A stretch of 64,000 nucleotides of DNA. Source: an uncultured Sphingomonadaceae bacterium. GTDB taxonomy: Bacteria > Pseudomonadota > Alphaproteobacteria > Sphingomonadales > Sphingomonadaceae. The notes beneath the pieces are model-generated. The model did not search any database. It worked only from the letters and a program-made list of their open reading frames with translations, and was not told where the DNA came from. The position numbers and the translations under genes were made by a program. The first letter of the stretch is position 1. Every line of letters begins with the position of its first letter. Shown one piece after another: positions 8,457-16,228 of the stretch. The stretch lies in NCBI GenBank assembly GCA_937996655.1, contig CALKUK010000011.1:62001-126000 (forward strand). Reading direction: 5' to 3'.

Positions 8457-9445
8457 GGCGCCACGATCGCGTGAATGAGGCCGATCTGCAAAGCCTGTCT
8501 GGCGTTCACCCGTTTGCCCGACGTCGCCAACCACATCGTCCGGTGCCGCCCGATGGCACGCGCGACAGATACGGTGCCGCCTGCGCCGGGGATCAGTCCC
8601 ATGGACAGTTCGGGCAACTGAAACCATGCTTCTGCCGTTGCTTCCCGTCGTGCAGCGGCAGCAGGGACTTCCAGCCCCGAACCAATCGCCGCACCGTAAA
8701 AGAGCACGCTGGCTCGGTCGCCCAACTGATGGATCAGGCGGGCGCATCCGTGCACCGTGCGCACCACATGTGCCGCCGCCAGGTCGCGCGCCTGGCCGAA
8801 CTCGGGCAAATGCCCGCCGGTCGAAAAACTGCGGCCCGCGCCGATGATCTGGACAGTCGGTTTGCTCGGATCATCGAGCACATTGGCGAGTGCATTGTAG
8901 AGGGCATCCCGCATCGCGGCGGTCATCGGATTGCCTTGCTCGGGATTGTTCAGCGTGAGGACAATGTGATCCGCCTCGCGCTCAAGGCCGACGAGGTCGG
9001 CCGACGCGCAGTCCGTATCGGGGGACGGGCGGCGCTTTTCGAGCCAGCCGCCGAATTCATGGCCGCCAAGCAATGTCGAATAAGCAAGGGACTCAAGGTA
9101 CAAGGCGTCGTTGAAGGGCAGATGTGCACTCATCCGCAGCACGCGGGCGAGGATGGTCGCGGCAACCGGAAATTGCCGCACGCGATCGGCCAGCGCATCG
9201 GCATGCGCAGCGGGGGATCCTGCCGGTACGATGCTCCACGGCGCCGGGGCGTCAATGCGCGATGTGACCAATATGTCGAACGCGTCCGGATCGCTGCACG
9301 TCAGACTGGCGTCCAGATCGACGCCAATTCGGACAGCTTGCGTCTCTGTTGCAACCGCATCTGTCGCGGCAGATACCAGAACCGGGCAGGGGCCTACGGC
9401 CGAAAAATGGGAAGCATCAACCGGGCTGGAAGGATCGAACGTCAT
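8453..9445 (-). CDS. Crotonase-fold enoyl-CoA hydratase/isomerase, apparently circularly permuted
   Basis: A 330-residue crotonase relative with an unusual order. Residues about 72-140 (ALADRVRQFPVAATILARVL, LESLAYSTLLGGHEF, WLEKRRP) look like the helical tail that normally ends crotonases. The core then follows: ADHIVLTLNNP at 158, FSTGGHLPEF at 207, GAAIGSGLEVPAAAAR at 251 and FQLPELSMGLIPGAGG at 275. The protein stops at GLIHAIVAP, just where other crotonases enter that tail. Glutamates remain at both usual positions (GLEV and LPEL). The stop overlaps the next gene as ATGA. It sits between an acyl-CoA synthetase and a CoA-transferase. ATG 9445 follows AGGTGG; GTG 9451 is an alternative. 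Confidence 0.75.
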   Translation of the reverse strand: MTFDPSSPVDASHFSAVGPCPVLVSAATDAVATETQAVRIGVDLDASLTCSDPDAFDILVTSRIDAPAPWSIVPAGSPAAHADALADRVRQFPVAATILARVLRMSAHLPFNDALYLESLAYSTLLGGHEFGGWLEKRRPSPDTDCASADLVGLEREADHIVLTLNNPEQGNPMTAAMRDALYNALANVLDDPSKPTVQIIGAGRSFSTGGHLPEFGQARDLAAAHVVRTVHGCARLIHQLGDRASVLFYGAAIGSGLEVPAAAARREATAEAWFQLPELSMGLIPGAGGTVSVARAIGRHRTMWLATSGKRVNARQALQIGLIHAIVAP

Positions 9446-9460
9446 GCCCACCTACGTGTA

Positions 9461-10957
9461 TCAGCAATCGGCGGACAATTCTGCCTTCAACACGCGGCGC
9501 AGCAACTTGCCGGTTTCGTTATAGGGCAGTTCGGTCCGGATGAACCAAGCCTCGGGCGTCTTTGTGGAGCGCAATTTGCTCCGCACCATGGCAGCGAGCG
9601 CATCGCAGTCCACGCTGTCGCTTTTGCCCACGATCACCGCGACAACCTTTTCCCCCCATGTGGCACAGGGAAGTCCAAGCACAGCGCAATCGGCAACGGT
9701 GTCGTCTTCGCGCAGGACGTGCTCAATCTCTCCGGGCGAAATATTCTCACCGCCGCGCACGATGACGTCGTCCAGCCGACCATCGACATAGAGATAGCCG
9801 TCCTTGTCGAGCCAGCCGCCATCGTTGGTCGCAAACCAGCCGTCATCAGTGATGGCGCGCTTGTGGAGGTATTCCCCGGAAACCTGCTCGCCGCGCACGT
9901 AGATCTCACCCTGTTCGCACGGGCCGAGAACATGTCCGGCTTCGTCGCGGATTTCGAGTTCGACTGATGGCAGCGGCTTGCCCACCGATCCAAGCCTGCG
10001 GCGCACGTCAGGGTCGTTGGAGGCAAAGGCGATGCGGTGATCTTCGGCGCCGAGCAAGGCAATGGTCGAGCTCGTCTCGGTCAGCCCGTAGGCGTTGACG
10101 AAGGCCACATTTGGCAGCTTTGCGAGCGCGCGGGCAATCGTCGGTTCCGGCATCCGCCCGCCACCGTAAGACAAGGCGCGCAGGGTCGGAAGCGTTTCTC
10201 CGGTTCTCTCCATGACGTCCAGAATGCGATCAAGCATCGTCGGCACGACCATCGCGTGGGTAATGCCCTCGCGCGCGGCTGTCGCCACCCATTCCTCAGC
10301 GGTAAAGGCCGGCAGGTACACGATCCGGCGTCCGCCATAGACGGAGGTCAAAATGGCGGAAATACCGGCGATATGATAGGGCGGCACGCTGACGAGCGCG
10401 GCTTCATCCTCGTCCGAACCAAGGAATTCGACGGTCGACATGACATAGGAGGTCAGGTTCGCATGGCGCAGGACAGCGGCCTTCGGATCTCCGGTTGTGC
10501 CGCTGGTGAACAGCAGGATGGCGATATCGTTATCGTCTTCCGGAAGTTCGACAGGCTCATCAATCGGGCCGGTGACGAAGCGCGCATCAAACTCGCTGCG
10601 CAGCAAAAACTCGACGCCTTCCACTTCCGTGACGCGGGGCGCCATGTCGTCATCGACCACGACCACAGCCGGCACGGTTCGCGCCACCAGTTTGCGGAGA
10701 TCCTCATCCGACAGGCGGTAATTGATCGGAACGAATGGCAGGCCGGCCATGCCGCTCGCAAACAGCAGGACCGGGAGTGCAGGGCCATTCAGTCCGATGA
10801 AGACCGCGTGCTGTGTGTCTTTGTCCGCCAACCAGCGCGCCGTTGAATGGGCGCGGGTGCGAAGCGACGCGTAGCTGAGGCCGCCGTCCATGGGGCCAAC
10901 AGCGATCCGGTCGCCGCAGGCATCTGCTGCGATATCGAGGAGGAGGCTGGTCTGCAT
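9461..10957 (-). CDS. Acyl-CoA synthetase (AMP-forming)
   Basis: A complete 498-residue ANL-superfamily ligase: P-loop LLFTSGTTGDPKAAVLRH, the A5 motif NAYGLTETSST, the A7/A8 region YVDGRLDDVIVRGGENISP, and the C-terminal adenylation lysine in NETGKLLRRVLKAEL. It should adenylate a carboxylic acid and transfer it to CoA. It lies second in the 11270-6103 operon, starting four bases after the stop of the small 102-aa gene, directly before the permuted crotonase and CoA-transferase, so it probably supplies their substrate. Chain-length or ring preference cannot be told from sequence. Confidence 0.93.
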   Translation of the reverse strand: MQTSLLLDIAADACGDRIAVGPMDGGLSYASLRTRAHSTARWLADKDTQHAVFIGLNGPALPVLLFASGMAGLPFVPINYRLSDEDLRKLVARTVPAVVVVDDDMAPRVTEVEGVEFLLRSEFDARFVTGPIDEPVELPEDDNDIAILLFTSGTTGDPKAAVLRHANLTSYVMSTVEFLGSDEDEAALVSVPPYHIAGISAILTSVYGGRRIVYLPAFTAEEWVATAAREGITHAMVVPTMLDRILDVMERTGETLPTLRALSYGGGRMPEPTIARALAKLPNVAFVNAYGLTETSSTIALLGAEDHRIAFASNDPDVRRRLGSVGKPLPSVELEIRDEAGHVLGPCEQGEIYVRGEQVSGEYLHKRAITDDGWFATNDGGWLDKDGYLYVDGRLDDVIVRGGENISPGEIEHVLREDDTVADCAVLGLPCATWGEKVVAVIVGKSDSVDCDALAAMVRSKLRSTKTPEAWFIRTELPYNETGKLLRRVLKAELSADC

Positions 10958-10961
10958 CGTA

Positions 10962-11270
10962 TCAGTCCGAAGCGGGCAGGGGCTTGGCTTCCTTGAGCGT
11001 CAGCGGGCGACCATCAAATGCGAGTGATCCCTTGCCCGGCTTGGCGCCGAGCACTTCAATGCCGCTGGTTTCGTCGACATAACGCTTGCCGATCAGGACG
11101 CCATTTGCGTGGGCCGCATCAACATCTCCGCTGGGTGCGGTTGCATCAGCCTGGGGCAGGACAGGCGCCCCGCCACATTGAAGGGTGCCGTCGGTGTTTG
11201 GTGGGCGCACAACGACCATCTGTGCATCACAGACAGCGCTTTTCCAGCGTGAACCCGGCTTCAATTCCAT
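10962..11270 (-). CDS. Small conserved-looking protein of unknown function (102 aa)
   Basis: A small soluble protein without signal peptide or membrane segment. It has two cysteines in the blocks SAVCDAQMVVVRPP and LQCGGAPVL, about 18 residues apart, and a second half with GKRYVDETSGIEVL and GSLAFDGRPL that looks like a small beta fold. A clear AGGAAGG ribosome-binding site precedes ATG 11270, and it leads the synthetase operon with only four bases to the next start, so it is very likely real. I do not recognise a named family. The paired cysteines could bind metal or flavin-type cofactors, but nothing proves this. Confidence 0.7.
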   Translation of the reverse strand: MELKPGSRWKSAVCDAQMVVVRPPNTDGTLQCGGAPVLPQADATAPSGDVDAAHANGVLIGKRYVDETSGIEVLGAKPGKGSLAFDGRPLTLKEAKPLPASD

Positions 11271-11390
11271 GATAACGCCTTCCTATCTCAAACTTTGCGC
11301 CTCTCATAAAGGGAGGCATGGCCTAATGCCAGATCAAGGCAACCTTCGACGGTCAGAGGCTTTGATCGAACATGGGTTTCTACTGCCACC

Positions 11391-11419
11391 TATTGCACTA
11401 GGTGAACTATCTTGGCAAG
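11391..11419. promoter_or_regulatory. 29-bp operator-like element, copy 1
   Basis: This stretch differs from 13074-13102 at only two of 29 positions and contains the core ACTAGGTGAACTATCT (11397-11412). It lies between divergent genes (11270 minus, 11428 plus) and ends eight bases before the SDR start codon, a position that would let a bound repressor block the leader. Confidence 0.6.
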
Positions 11420-11427
11420 CTTCAGTT

Positions 11428-12192
11428 ATGAAGACACTCGATGGAAAAACAGCCCTTGTGACCGGTGGGGCGCGGGGGATAGGCGCAGCAATCGTTCGCA
11501 GACTGGCCGGCGCCGGGGCGCATGTGGCAATCAACTTCGCCAATTCGACAGACGCGGCAGAAGCGCTCGCCGATGAATGCCGCGCGGCGGGAGGCAAAGC
11601 CTTCACCGTCAGGGCTGACGTGTCCAAACTCACCGAAATTGAGAGCCTGTTTGCTGCGTGTGATCGCGAATTTGGCGGAACACCCAATCTCGACATCCTT
11701 GTTAACAACGCCGGCATTGGCAGCGGCGGCCAGGATGCCAGCTTGAAATCGGGCGGTGAGGAACTGTTCGATGCGATGATGGCGACCAACGTCAAGGGGC
11801 CTCATTTCGTTACACAGGCCGCCTTGCCGCGTCTGCGTGATCATGGCCGGATCGTGAACATTGGATCGATGTCCGGCAAAGTCGGTCAACCCTTTGCAGC
11901 GGGCTATGGCATGACCAAACGTGCATTGCAGAGCCTGACCATGTCGACGGCTCTTCATGTTGCCAAACGTCAGATCACCTGCAACCTGATCGCGCCGGGC
12001 GCGGTCGCGACTGACTTTATCGCCGCCCTTCGTGAGAAGCCGGGTTGGGATGATGCAACGGCCAAACACACGCCGATGGGGCGACTCGGCACGCCCGAGG
12101 ATATCGCGGGTGCGGTCATGATGCTCGTGGGGGAAGATGCCCGTTGGGTTACCGGCCAGGTGATTGAAGCGAGCGGCGGGCTCTCGATCTAG
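11428..12192 (+). CDS. SDR family oxidoreductase
   Basis: A 254-residue classical short-chain dehydrogenase: cofactor motif TGGARGIGAAIV, NNAGIGSG after strand 4, catalytic Ser in IGSMSG and the Y-x3-K pair in GYGMTKRALQ, ending with the family-typical TGQVIEASGG. It should oxidise or reduce a hydroxy/keto group with NAD(P). The start ATG 11428 (MKTLDGKTALV) aligns with the family; the frame is open upstream but passes through the promoter region. The stop overlaps the stop of the convergent epimerase-like gene by four bases. Likely role is a hydroxyacyl-CoA or alcohol dehydrogenase of the surrounding pathway. Confidence 0.9.
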   Translation: MKTLDGKTALVTGGARGIGAAIVRRLAGAGAHVAINFANSTDAAEALADECRAAGGKAFTVRADVSKLTEIESLFAACDREFGGTPNLDILVNNAGIGSGGQDASLKSGGEELFDAMMATNVKGPHFVTQAALPRLRDHGRIVNIGSMSGKVGQPFAAGYGMTKRALQSLTMSTALHVAKRQITCNLIAPGAVATDFIAALREKPGWDDATAKHTPMGRLGTPEDIAGAVMMLVGEDARWVTGQVIEASGGLSI

Positions 12193-13046
12193 GACTGCTC
12201 GACCCGATCCCGCCAGCTGACCTTGGGGGTGTAGCCGATCTTTTCGGCGGCTAGCGCCGAGGAGAGGAGCGACTGTTCCCCAGTGAGCGTGTCCAGCAGC
12301 GCAACACCAGGAAAATGCGCAGCCATCAGCGCGCGGGAGTCCTGCGCCGCAATGTTGTCGGCCGCAGCGATAATCAGCGGATGATGGCCGGGTAGATCGG
12401 CTTCCAGGGCCAGTCGGCATGCTTCGCCGCAATCCTGTGCGTCCACATAGCCCCACAGGTTGAACTTGCGCGTTTCCGGATTTGCATGGACGCTCGGCAA
12501 AACATCATAGTCCGCGCCGGCATAGACGTTTGAAAAGCGCAGAGAGATGATGGAAAGGTCAGCCTGCCAGCGACAGAATTGGCTGGCCATCTCCTCGCCC
12601 ATCAGTTTTGACAGTGCATAGGACCAGTTGGGCAGTAGCGGAGACCCTTCATCCAACGGGGCATAGGCTGGCGGAACATCGAAGGGGAGACCGAGCAGCG
12701 TCTCGCTGGATGCCCAGACGATCTTACGGATCCCGAGCCGCATGGCTGCGGAAAAAACGGCGTAGGTTGATTGGGTATTGTTTTCGAAAATCGTGTGGTC
12801 GGGCGCCGGGCCGGGACGCGGGATGCCGGCTAGGTGCAGCACCGCGTCAACACGGCGCGACACGGCATCAATGCCGGATAGGGCGCCCATGACTTCTCCG
12901 AAGTCGGAAGCATTGAGGCGCACCATGTGCGGTTTGTCTGCGGGGATGACAACGTCGGTTTCGACCACCTTGTGGCCCGCGGATTTCAGCGCCCGGACGG
13001 CCGCACGCCCTACTTTGCCCGCAGCGCCGGTCACCAATACCCGCAT
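12189..13046 (-). CDS. NAD-dependent epimerase/dehydratase-family protein (extended SDR)
   Basis: A 285-residue extended SDR beginning with the cofactor loop VTGAAGKVGRAAV and carrying the YxxxK pair in WSYALSKLMGEE, with VWASSE supplying the serine. The layout resembles uronate-dehydrogenase-like proteins of the epimerase family, which oxidise or epimerise sugar-like rings, but members in catabolic clusters also reduce ketones. A GGAGAGGG ribosome-binding site precedes ATG 13046. It is transcribed divergently from the synthetase at 13113, sharing the 29-bp element between them, so both are probably controlled together. The substrate is unknown. Confidence 0.82.
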   Translation of the reverse strand: MRVLVTGAAGKVGRAAVRALKSAGHKVVETDVVIPADKPHMVRLNASDFGEVMGALSGIDAVSRRVDAVLHLAGIPRPGPAPDHTIFENNTQSTYAVFSAAMRLGIRKIVWASSETLLGLPFDVPPAYAPLDEGSPLLPNWSYALSKLMGEEMASQFCRWQADLSIISLRFSNVYAGADYDVLPSVHANPETRKFNLWGYVDAQDCGEACRLALEADLPGHHPLIIAAADNIAAQDSRALMAAHFPGVALLDTLTGEQSLLSSALAAEKIGYTPKVSWRDRVEQS

Positions 13047-13073
13047 AAACGTCCCTCTCCGAATGTGCCAACG

Positions 13074-13102
13074 TATTGCACTAGGTCAACTATGTTGGCA
13101 AG
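13074..13102. promoter_or_regulatory. 29-bp operator-like element, copy 2
   Basis: Near-identical (27 of 29) to 11391-11419 with the core ACTAGGTCAACTATGT at 13080-13095. It sits in the divergent promoter between the epimerase-like gene and the synthetase and ends ten bases before the chosen start at 13113. It also contains CAACTATGTTG, a perfect 4+4 inverted repeat. Confidence 0.6.
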
Positions 13103-13112
13103 GATGCGGACT

Positions 13113-14612
13113 ATGGCCTTGATGACTGAAAAGCTGCGCGCCATCATGGCGCTCGACCCGGACCGCACCGAAATTGATTTCGAAGCGACAGACTATAGCT
13201 GGGGGCAACTCGCCGCAATCGTCCGTGGTATCGAAGAGGCGTTGGGCACACTCAATCTGCCGGAGGATTGCCGCGTCGGGGTGATGCTGAGAAATCGTCC
13301 GGGGCATATTGCCGCGATCATCGCTGTTTTGTCGACGGACCGCTGCCTCGTATCGCTCAACCCCATTTTGCCCGATGAAAAGCTCTTTGCAGATGTCGAG
13401 GGGCTCAACTTGCCGGTCATCATCGCGGATGCGACCGATCTTGCCCGTCCGGGGCTGACCGAGGCGCTTGACCGGGCCGGGTCTGCCGTCATCGAAATCG
13501 GGCCGCGTCTGGAAAGCGTCAATCTGGTGCGCGCTGATGTTAAAACTGATATCAAGCTGTCGCCCGGTGTCGCTATCGAAATGTTGACCAGCGGGACAAC
13601 TGGCACACCAAAGCGGGTGCCCTTGTCGCGCGAGGCCTTCGATTCGAGCTTCCGTGGTTTCACCCGCTATGAGCGGAACCGCAGCTTTGATGATCCGCCC
13701 AAGCTCAATTCAGGCTGCACCATGGTCGTCAATCCGCTCACCCATATCGGGGGTATCTATGGATGCATTGGCGCACTGGCCGCGGGGCGCAAAATTGCGC
13801 TGATCGAAAAGTTCTCGGTGGACGCCTGGGTAGAGGCGGTGCGCCGTAACCGCCCGGCGGTGGCGCCTGCCGTGCCGTCGGCCGTGCGCATGCTGTTGGA
13901 AGCGGATGTCGACAAGGAAGCCCTGTCGTCGCTGCGTGCGATGATCAGCGGCACTGCGCCTCTGCCGCCCGATCTCGTCGATGCCTTTTACGAAAAATAT
14001 GGCATCCCGATCTGCGGCAATTACGGCGCGACGGAAATGGCGGGCGCTGTCGCCGGTTGGAATATCGACGATTTTCGCAAGCATTGGGCTGAAAAGCGGG
14101 GCGCCGTTGGTCGTGTGCATGGCGACATCGAAGCGCGTGTCGTCGATGCCGAAACGGGACAGGAATTGCCATTCGGCGCGGAAGGTTTGCTGGAGCTGAA
14201 GGGCAAGCAGCTCGACAATGACCTGCAGTGGTTGCGCACGACGGACCGTGCGGTGCTGGATGAAGATCGCTTTCTTTGGATCCGGGGACGCGCCGACAAT
14301 GCCATCATCCGAGGTGGCTTCAAGGTGCATCCTGATGATGTTGTGAAGGCGATCAACCAGCATCCGGCGGTCCGCGAATCTGCCGTCGTCGGCGTGCCGG
14401 ATGAGCGGCTCGGCGAAGTGCCGGCTGCGGCCATCATTCTGAAAGCGGGCGAGTCCGCGCCGGAACCGGATGCGCTGAAGGCATTCCTGAAGGAAAAACT
14501 GATCGCCTATCAGGTGCCGGTCCACCTGCGCTTCGTGGAAGATTTTCCGCGCACGCCTTCCATGAAGCCCTCGGCACCCGAGCTGAAGGCCCTTTTTGGG
14601 GCAGTGGCATGA
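13113..14612 (+). CDS. Acyl-CoA synthetase (AMP-forming), second complete copy
   Basis: A 499-residue ANL ligase with LTSGTTGTPKRVPLSR (P-loop), CGNYGATEMAGAV (A5) and RGRADNAIIRGGFKVHPDDV (hinge). At the C-terminus the usual GK is MK (PRTPSMKPS), so the adenylation lysine is present but its preceding glycine is not. Start ATG 13113 has AAGGA eight bases upstream; earlier in-frame ATGs at 13092 and 13104 overlap the operator-like element. The stop overlaps the following SDR start as ATGA. It should activate an acid that the two SDRs downstream then process. Confidence 0.9.
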   Translation: MALMTEKLRAIMALDPDRTEIDFEATDYSWGQLAAIVRGIEEALGTLNLPEDCRVGVMLRNRPGHIAAIIAVLSTDRCLVSLNPILPDEKLFADVEGLNLPVIIADATDLARPGLTEALDRAGSAVIEIGPRLESVNLVRADVKTDIKLSPGVAIEMLTSGTTGTPKRVPLSREAFDSSFRGFTRYERNRSFDDPPKLNSGCTMVVNPLTHIGGIYGCIGALAAGRKIALIEKFSVDAWVEAVRRNRPAVAPAVPSAVRMLLEADVDKEALSSLRAMISGTAPLPPDLVDAFYEKYGIPICGNYGATEMAGAVAGWNIDDFRKHWAEKRGAVGRVHGDIEARVVDAETGQELPFGAEGLLELKGKQLDNDLQWLRTTDRAVLDEDRFLWIRGRADNAIIRGGFKVHPDDVVKAINQHPAVRESAVVGVPDERLGEVPAAAIILKAGESAPEPDALKAFLKEKLIAYQVPVHLRFVEDFPRTPSMKPSAPELKALFGAVA

Positions 14613-15430
14613 CCGAGTCATTCGTGGGCAAGACGGTGATCGTCACAGGCGGTGGACGCGGCGTCGGGCGGGGCATTGCGCTTGGTTTTGGCGCGGCAGG
14701 CTCTAATGTCATGCTGGCGGCGCGCACCTTGTCTTATGCTGAGGAAACCAAGGCAGATATTGAGGCCGCTGGTGGTGTCGCAGAGATTTTCGGGATCGAC
14801 GTCAAGGATCACGCCCAATGTCGCGCGCTGATCGAGGCGACAGCGAAGCGGTTTGGTGGCGTCGACGTCATCGTGCACGCGGCGGCGGACATTCCACATG
14901 GCGGCGTTGGCCACGTGTCGGACGGGGGGTTGGAAGAGGGATTTGCGAGCATCGCCAAAGCGGCCTGGTGGTTGCTGGATGCCGCGCGTCCCTATCTGGC
15001 CCAGTCGCCTGATGGCGGTCGCTTCATCGCCATTGGTTCGGTCAACGGGACGCACACTGTCGTCCCCAAAATGACCGCCTACGGCATGGCCAAAGCAGCG
15101 CTTGATGCCTTTGTCCGCGGCGCGGCGGGCGATGTTGTGTCCGATGGGATTACCGTCAATGCGATCAACCCCGGTCTGGTCGCCAGTGCGCGCGCCAAAG
15201 CGGTTTTGGGCGAGGACGGTCTGGAAGCGTACGGCGCAACCGTGCCAGTCGGCAGGGCAGGGACCCCGGAAGACATCGCACACGCCTGCCTGTTTCTGGC
15301 GTCTGCCCGATCCGGCTATATTACAGGCACCAGCATCAAGATGGACGGCGGCTCGACCGTCGCGGCATCCAGCGGCCGCAACGTCATTCTGCAAGACAAA
15401 CTCAAACAGCAAAGGGACACAAACACATGA
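14609..15430 (+). CDS. SDR family oxidoreductase
   Basis: A 273-residue short-chain dehydrogenase with TGGGRGVGRGIALG, the variant HAAADIP in place of NNAG, catalytic serine in IGSVNG and YGMAKAALDAF. It ends in TGTSIKMDGGST plus about 20 extra residues. It overlaps the upstream synthetase and the downstream SDR by four bases each (ATGA), making a tightly coupled operon. A 3-hydroxyacyl-CoA or alcohol dehydrogenase role in the pathway is the natural inference; cofactor preference is not clear from the sequence. Confidence 0.9.
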   Translation: MTESFVGKTVIVTGGGRGVGRGIALGFGAAGSNVMLAARTLSYAEETKADIEAAGGVAEIFGIDVKDHAQCRALIEATAKRFGGVDVIVHAAADIPHGGVGHVSDGGLEEGFASIAKAAWWLLDAARPYLAQSPDGGRFIAIGSVNGTHTVVPKMTAYGMAKAALDAFVRGAAGDVVSDGITVNAINPGLVASARAKAVLGEDGLEAYGATVPVGRAGTPEDIAHACLFLASARSGYITGTSIKMDGGSTVAASSGRNVILQDKLKQQRDTNT

Positions 15431-16218
15431 AACTCGACAGTTCGGTCTCCGCCGTCGTAACGGGTGGCGCCTCGGGCCTTGGCCGCGCATCGGCGCAGGC
15501 ACTTGCATCGGTTGGCGTCAAGGTTGCCATTTTCGATATGAATGAAGAAGGTGGTCAGGCCGTCGCCAAGGAAATCGGCGGTACATTCCACAAAGTCAAC
15601 ATCATGGACGAAGCCGGCGCCGAAGCGGGCTTTGCAGCCGCCCGTGCGGCCAACGGCCAGGAACGCATCCTCGTCCACTGCGCGCAGGTGTCCAAGGGCG
15701 GTAAGACCGTCTCGAAAGACCGTGAAAGCGGAGGCTTCAAGCGCCTTTCGACCGAAGATTATGAATTCTCCGCTCTCGGCATTTTGGTAGCCTCCTATCG
15801 CATTGCGTCGATGTCGGCACTGGGTATGGCGAGTCTCGAGCCGCTGGAAGACGGAGAGCGTGGCTGCATCACACTGACGGCGTCGGCCGCCGCGCAGGAT
15901 GCCCAGATCGGTCAGGTCGCCTATGGCAGCTGCAAGGCAGGCGTAAACGGCCTCGTCCTCCCCATTGCGCGCGACCTGATGGACATCGGCGTGCGCTGCA
16001 ATTCCATCATGCCCGGCATCTTTGCAACGCCGCCTATGCTCGCCGTGAAGGACAGGGCCCCGCAGATTTTTGAAGGGCTGGCTGCATCCGTTCCGTTCCC
16101 CAAGCGTTTGGGTAAGCCGGAAGAATTCGGGAGCCTCGTTTTGGAACTCAACCGCAACACCTATTTCAACGGTCAGGCGATCCGTCTGGACGGCGCCATC
16201 CGTATGCCCCCGCGGTGA
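15427..16218 (+). CDS. SDR family oxidoreductase, 3-hydroxyacyl-CoA dehydrogenase (HSD10-like)
   Basis: A 263-residue SDR with TGGASGLGRASAQ, an acidic IFDMNEEGG after strand 2 (favouring NAD) and the catalytic YGSCKAGVNGL. The length, the opening SAVVTGGASGLG and the closing NGQAIRLDGAIRMPPR are like type-II 3-hydroxyacyl-CoA dehydrogenases (HSD10), which oxidise 3-hydroxyacyl-CoA and some hydroxysteroids. An insertion around SKGGKTVSKDRESGG is also a feature of that branch. It follows another SDR with an ATGA overlap and precedes the DUF2889 gene, suggesting it performs the oxidation step of beta-oxidation here. Confidence 0.88.
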   Translation: MKLDSSVSAVVTGGASGLGRASAQALASVGVKVAIFDMNEEGGQAVAKEIGGTFHKVNIMDEAGAEAGFAAARAANGQERILVHCAQVSKGGKTVSKDRESGGFKRLSTEDYEFSALGILVASYRIASMSALGMASLEPLEDGERGCITLTASAAAQDAQIGQVAYGSCKAGVNGLVLPIARDLMDIGVRCNSIMPGIFATPPMLAVKDRAPQIFEGLAASVPFPKRLGKPEEFGSLVLELNRNTYFNGQAIRLDGAIRMPPR

Positions 16219-16228
16219 GGATGGCACG

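Noticed and set aside
7470..9445. Explaining the odd domain order of two enzymes by frameshift or gene fragmentation
   Set aside because: Start and stop codons are interlocked with neighbours by four-base overlaps, and no missing pieces lie in other frames nearby.
8393..9967. A 524-codon open frame on the plus strand
   Set aside because: Antisense to the crotonase, CoA-transferase and synthetase genes; translation resembles no protein family.
13080..13095. Treating ACTAGGTCAACTATGT as a promoter (-35/-10)
   Set aside because: TTGCAC and TATGTT around it are only nine bases apart, far too close for sigma-70 recognition; an operator is more likely.
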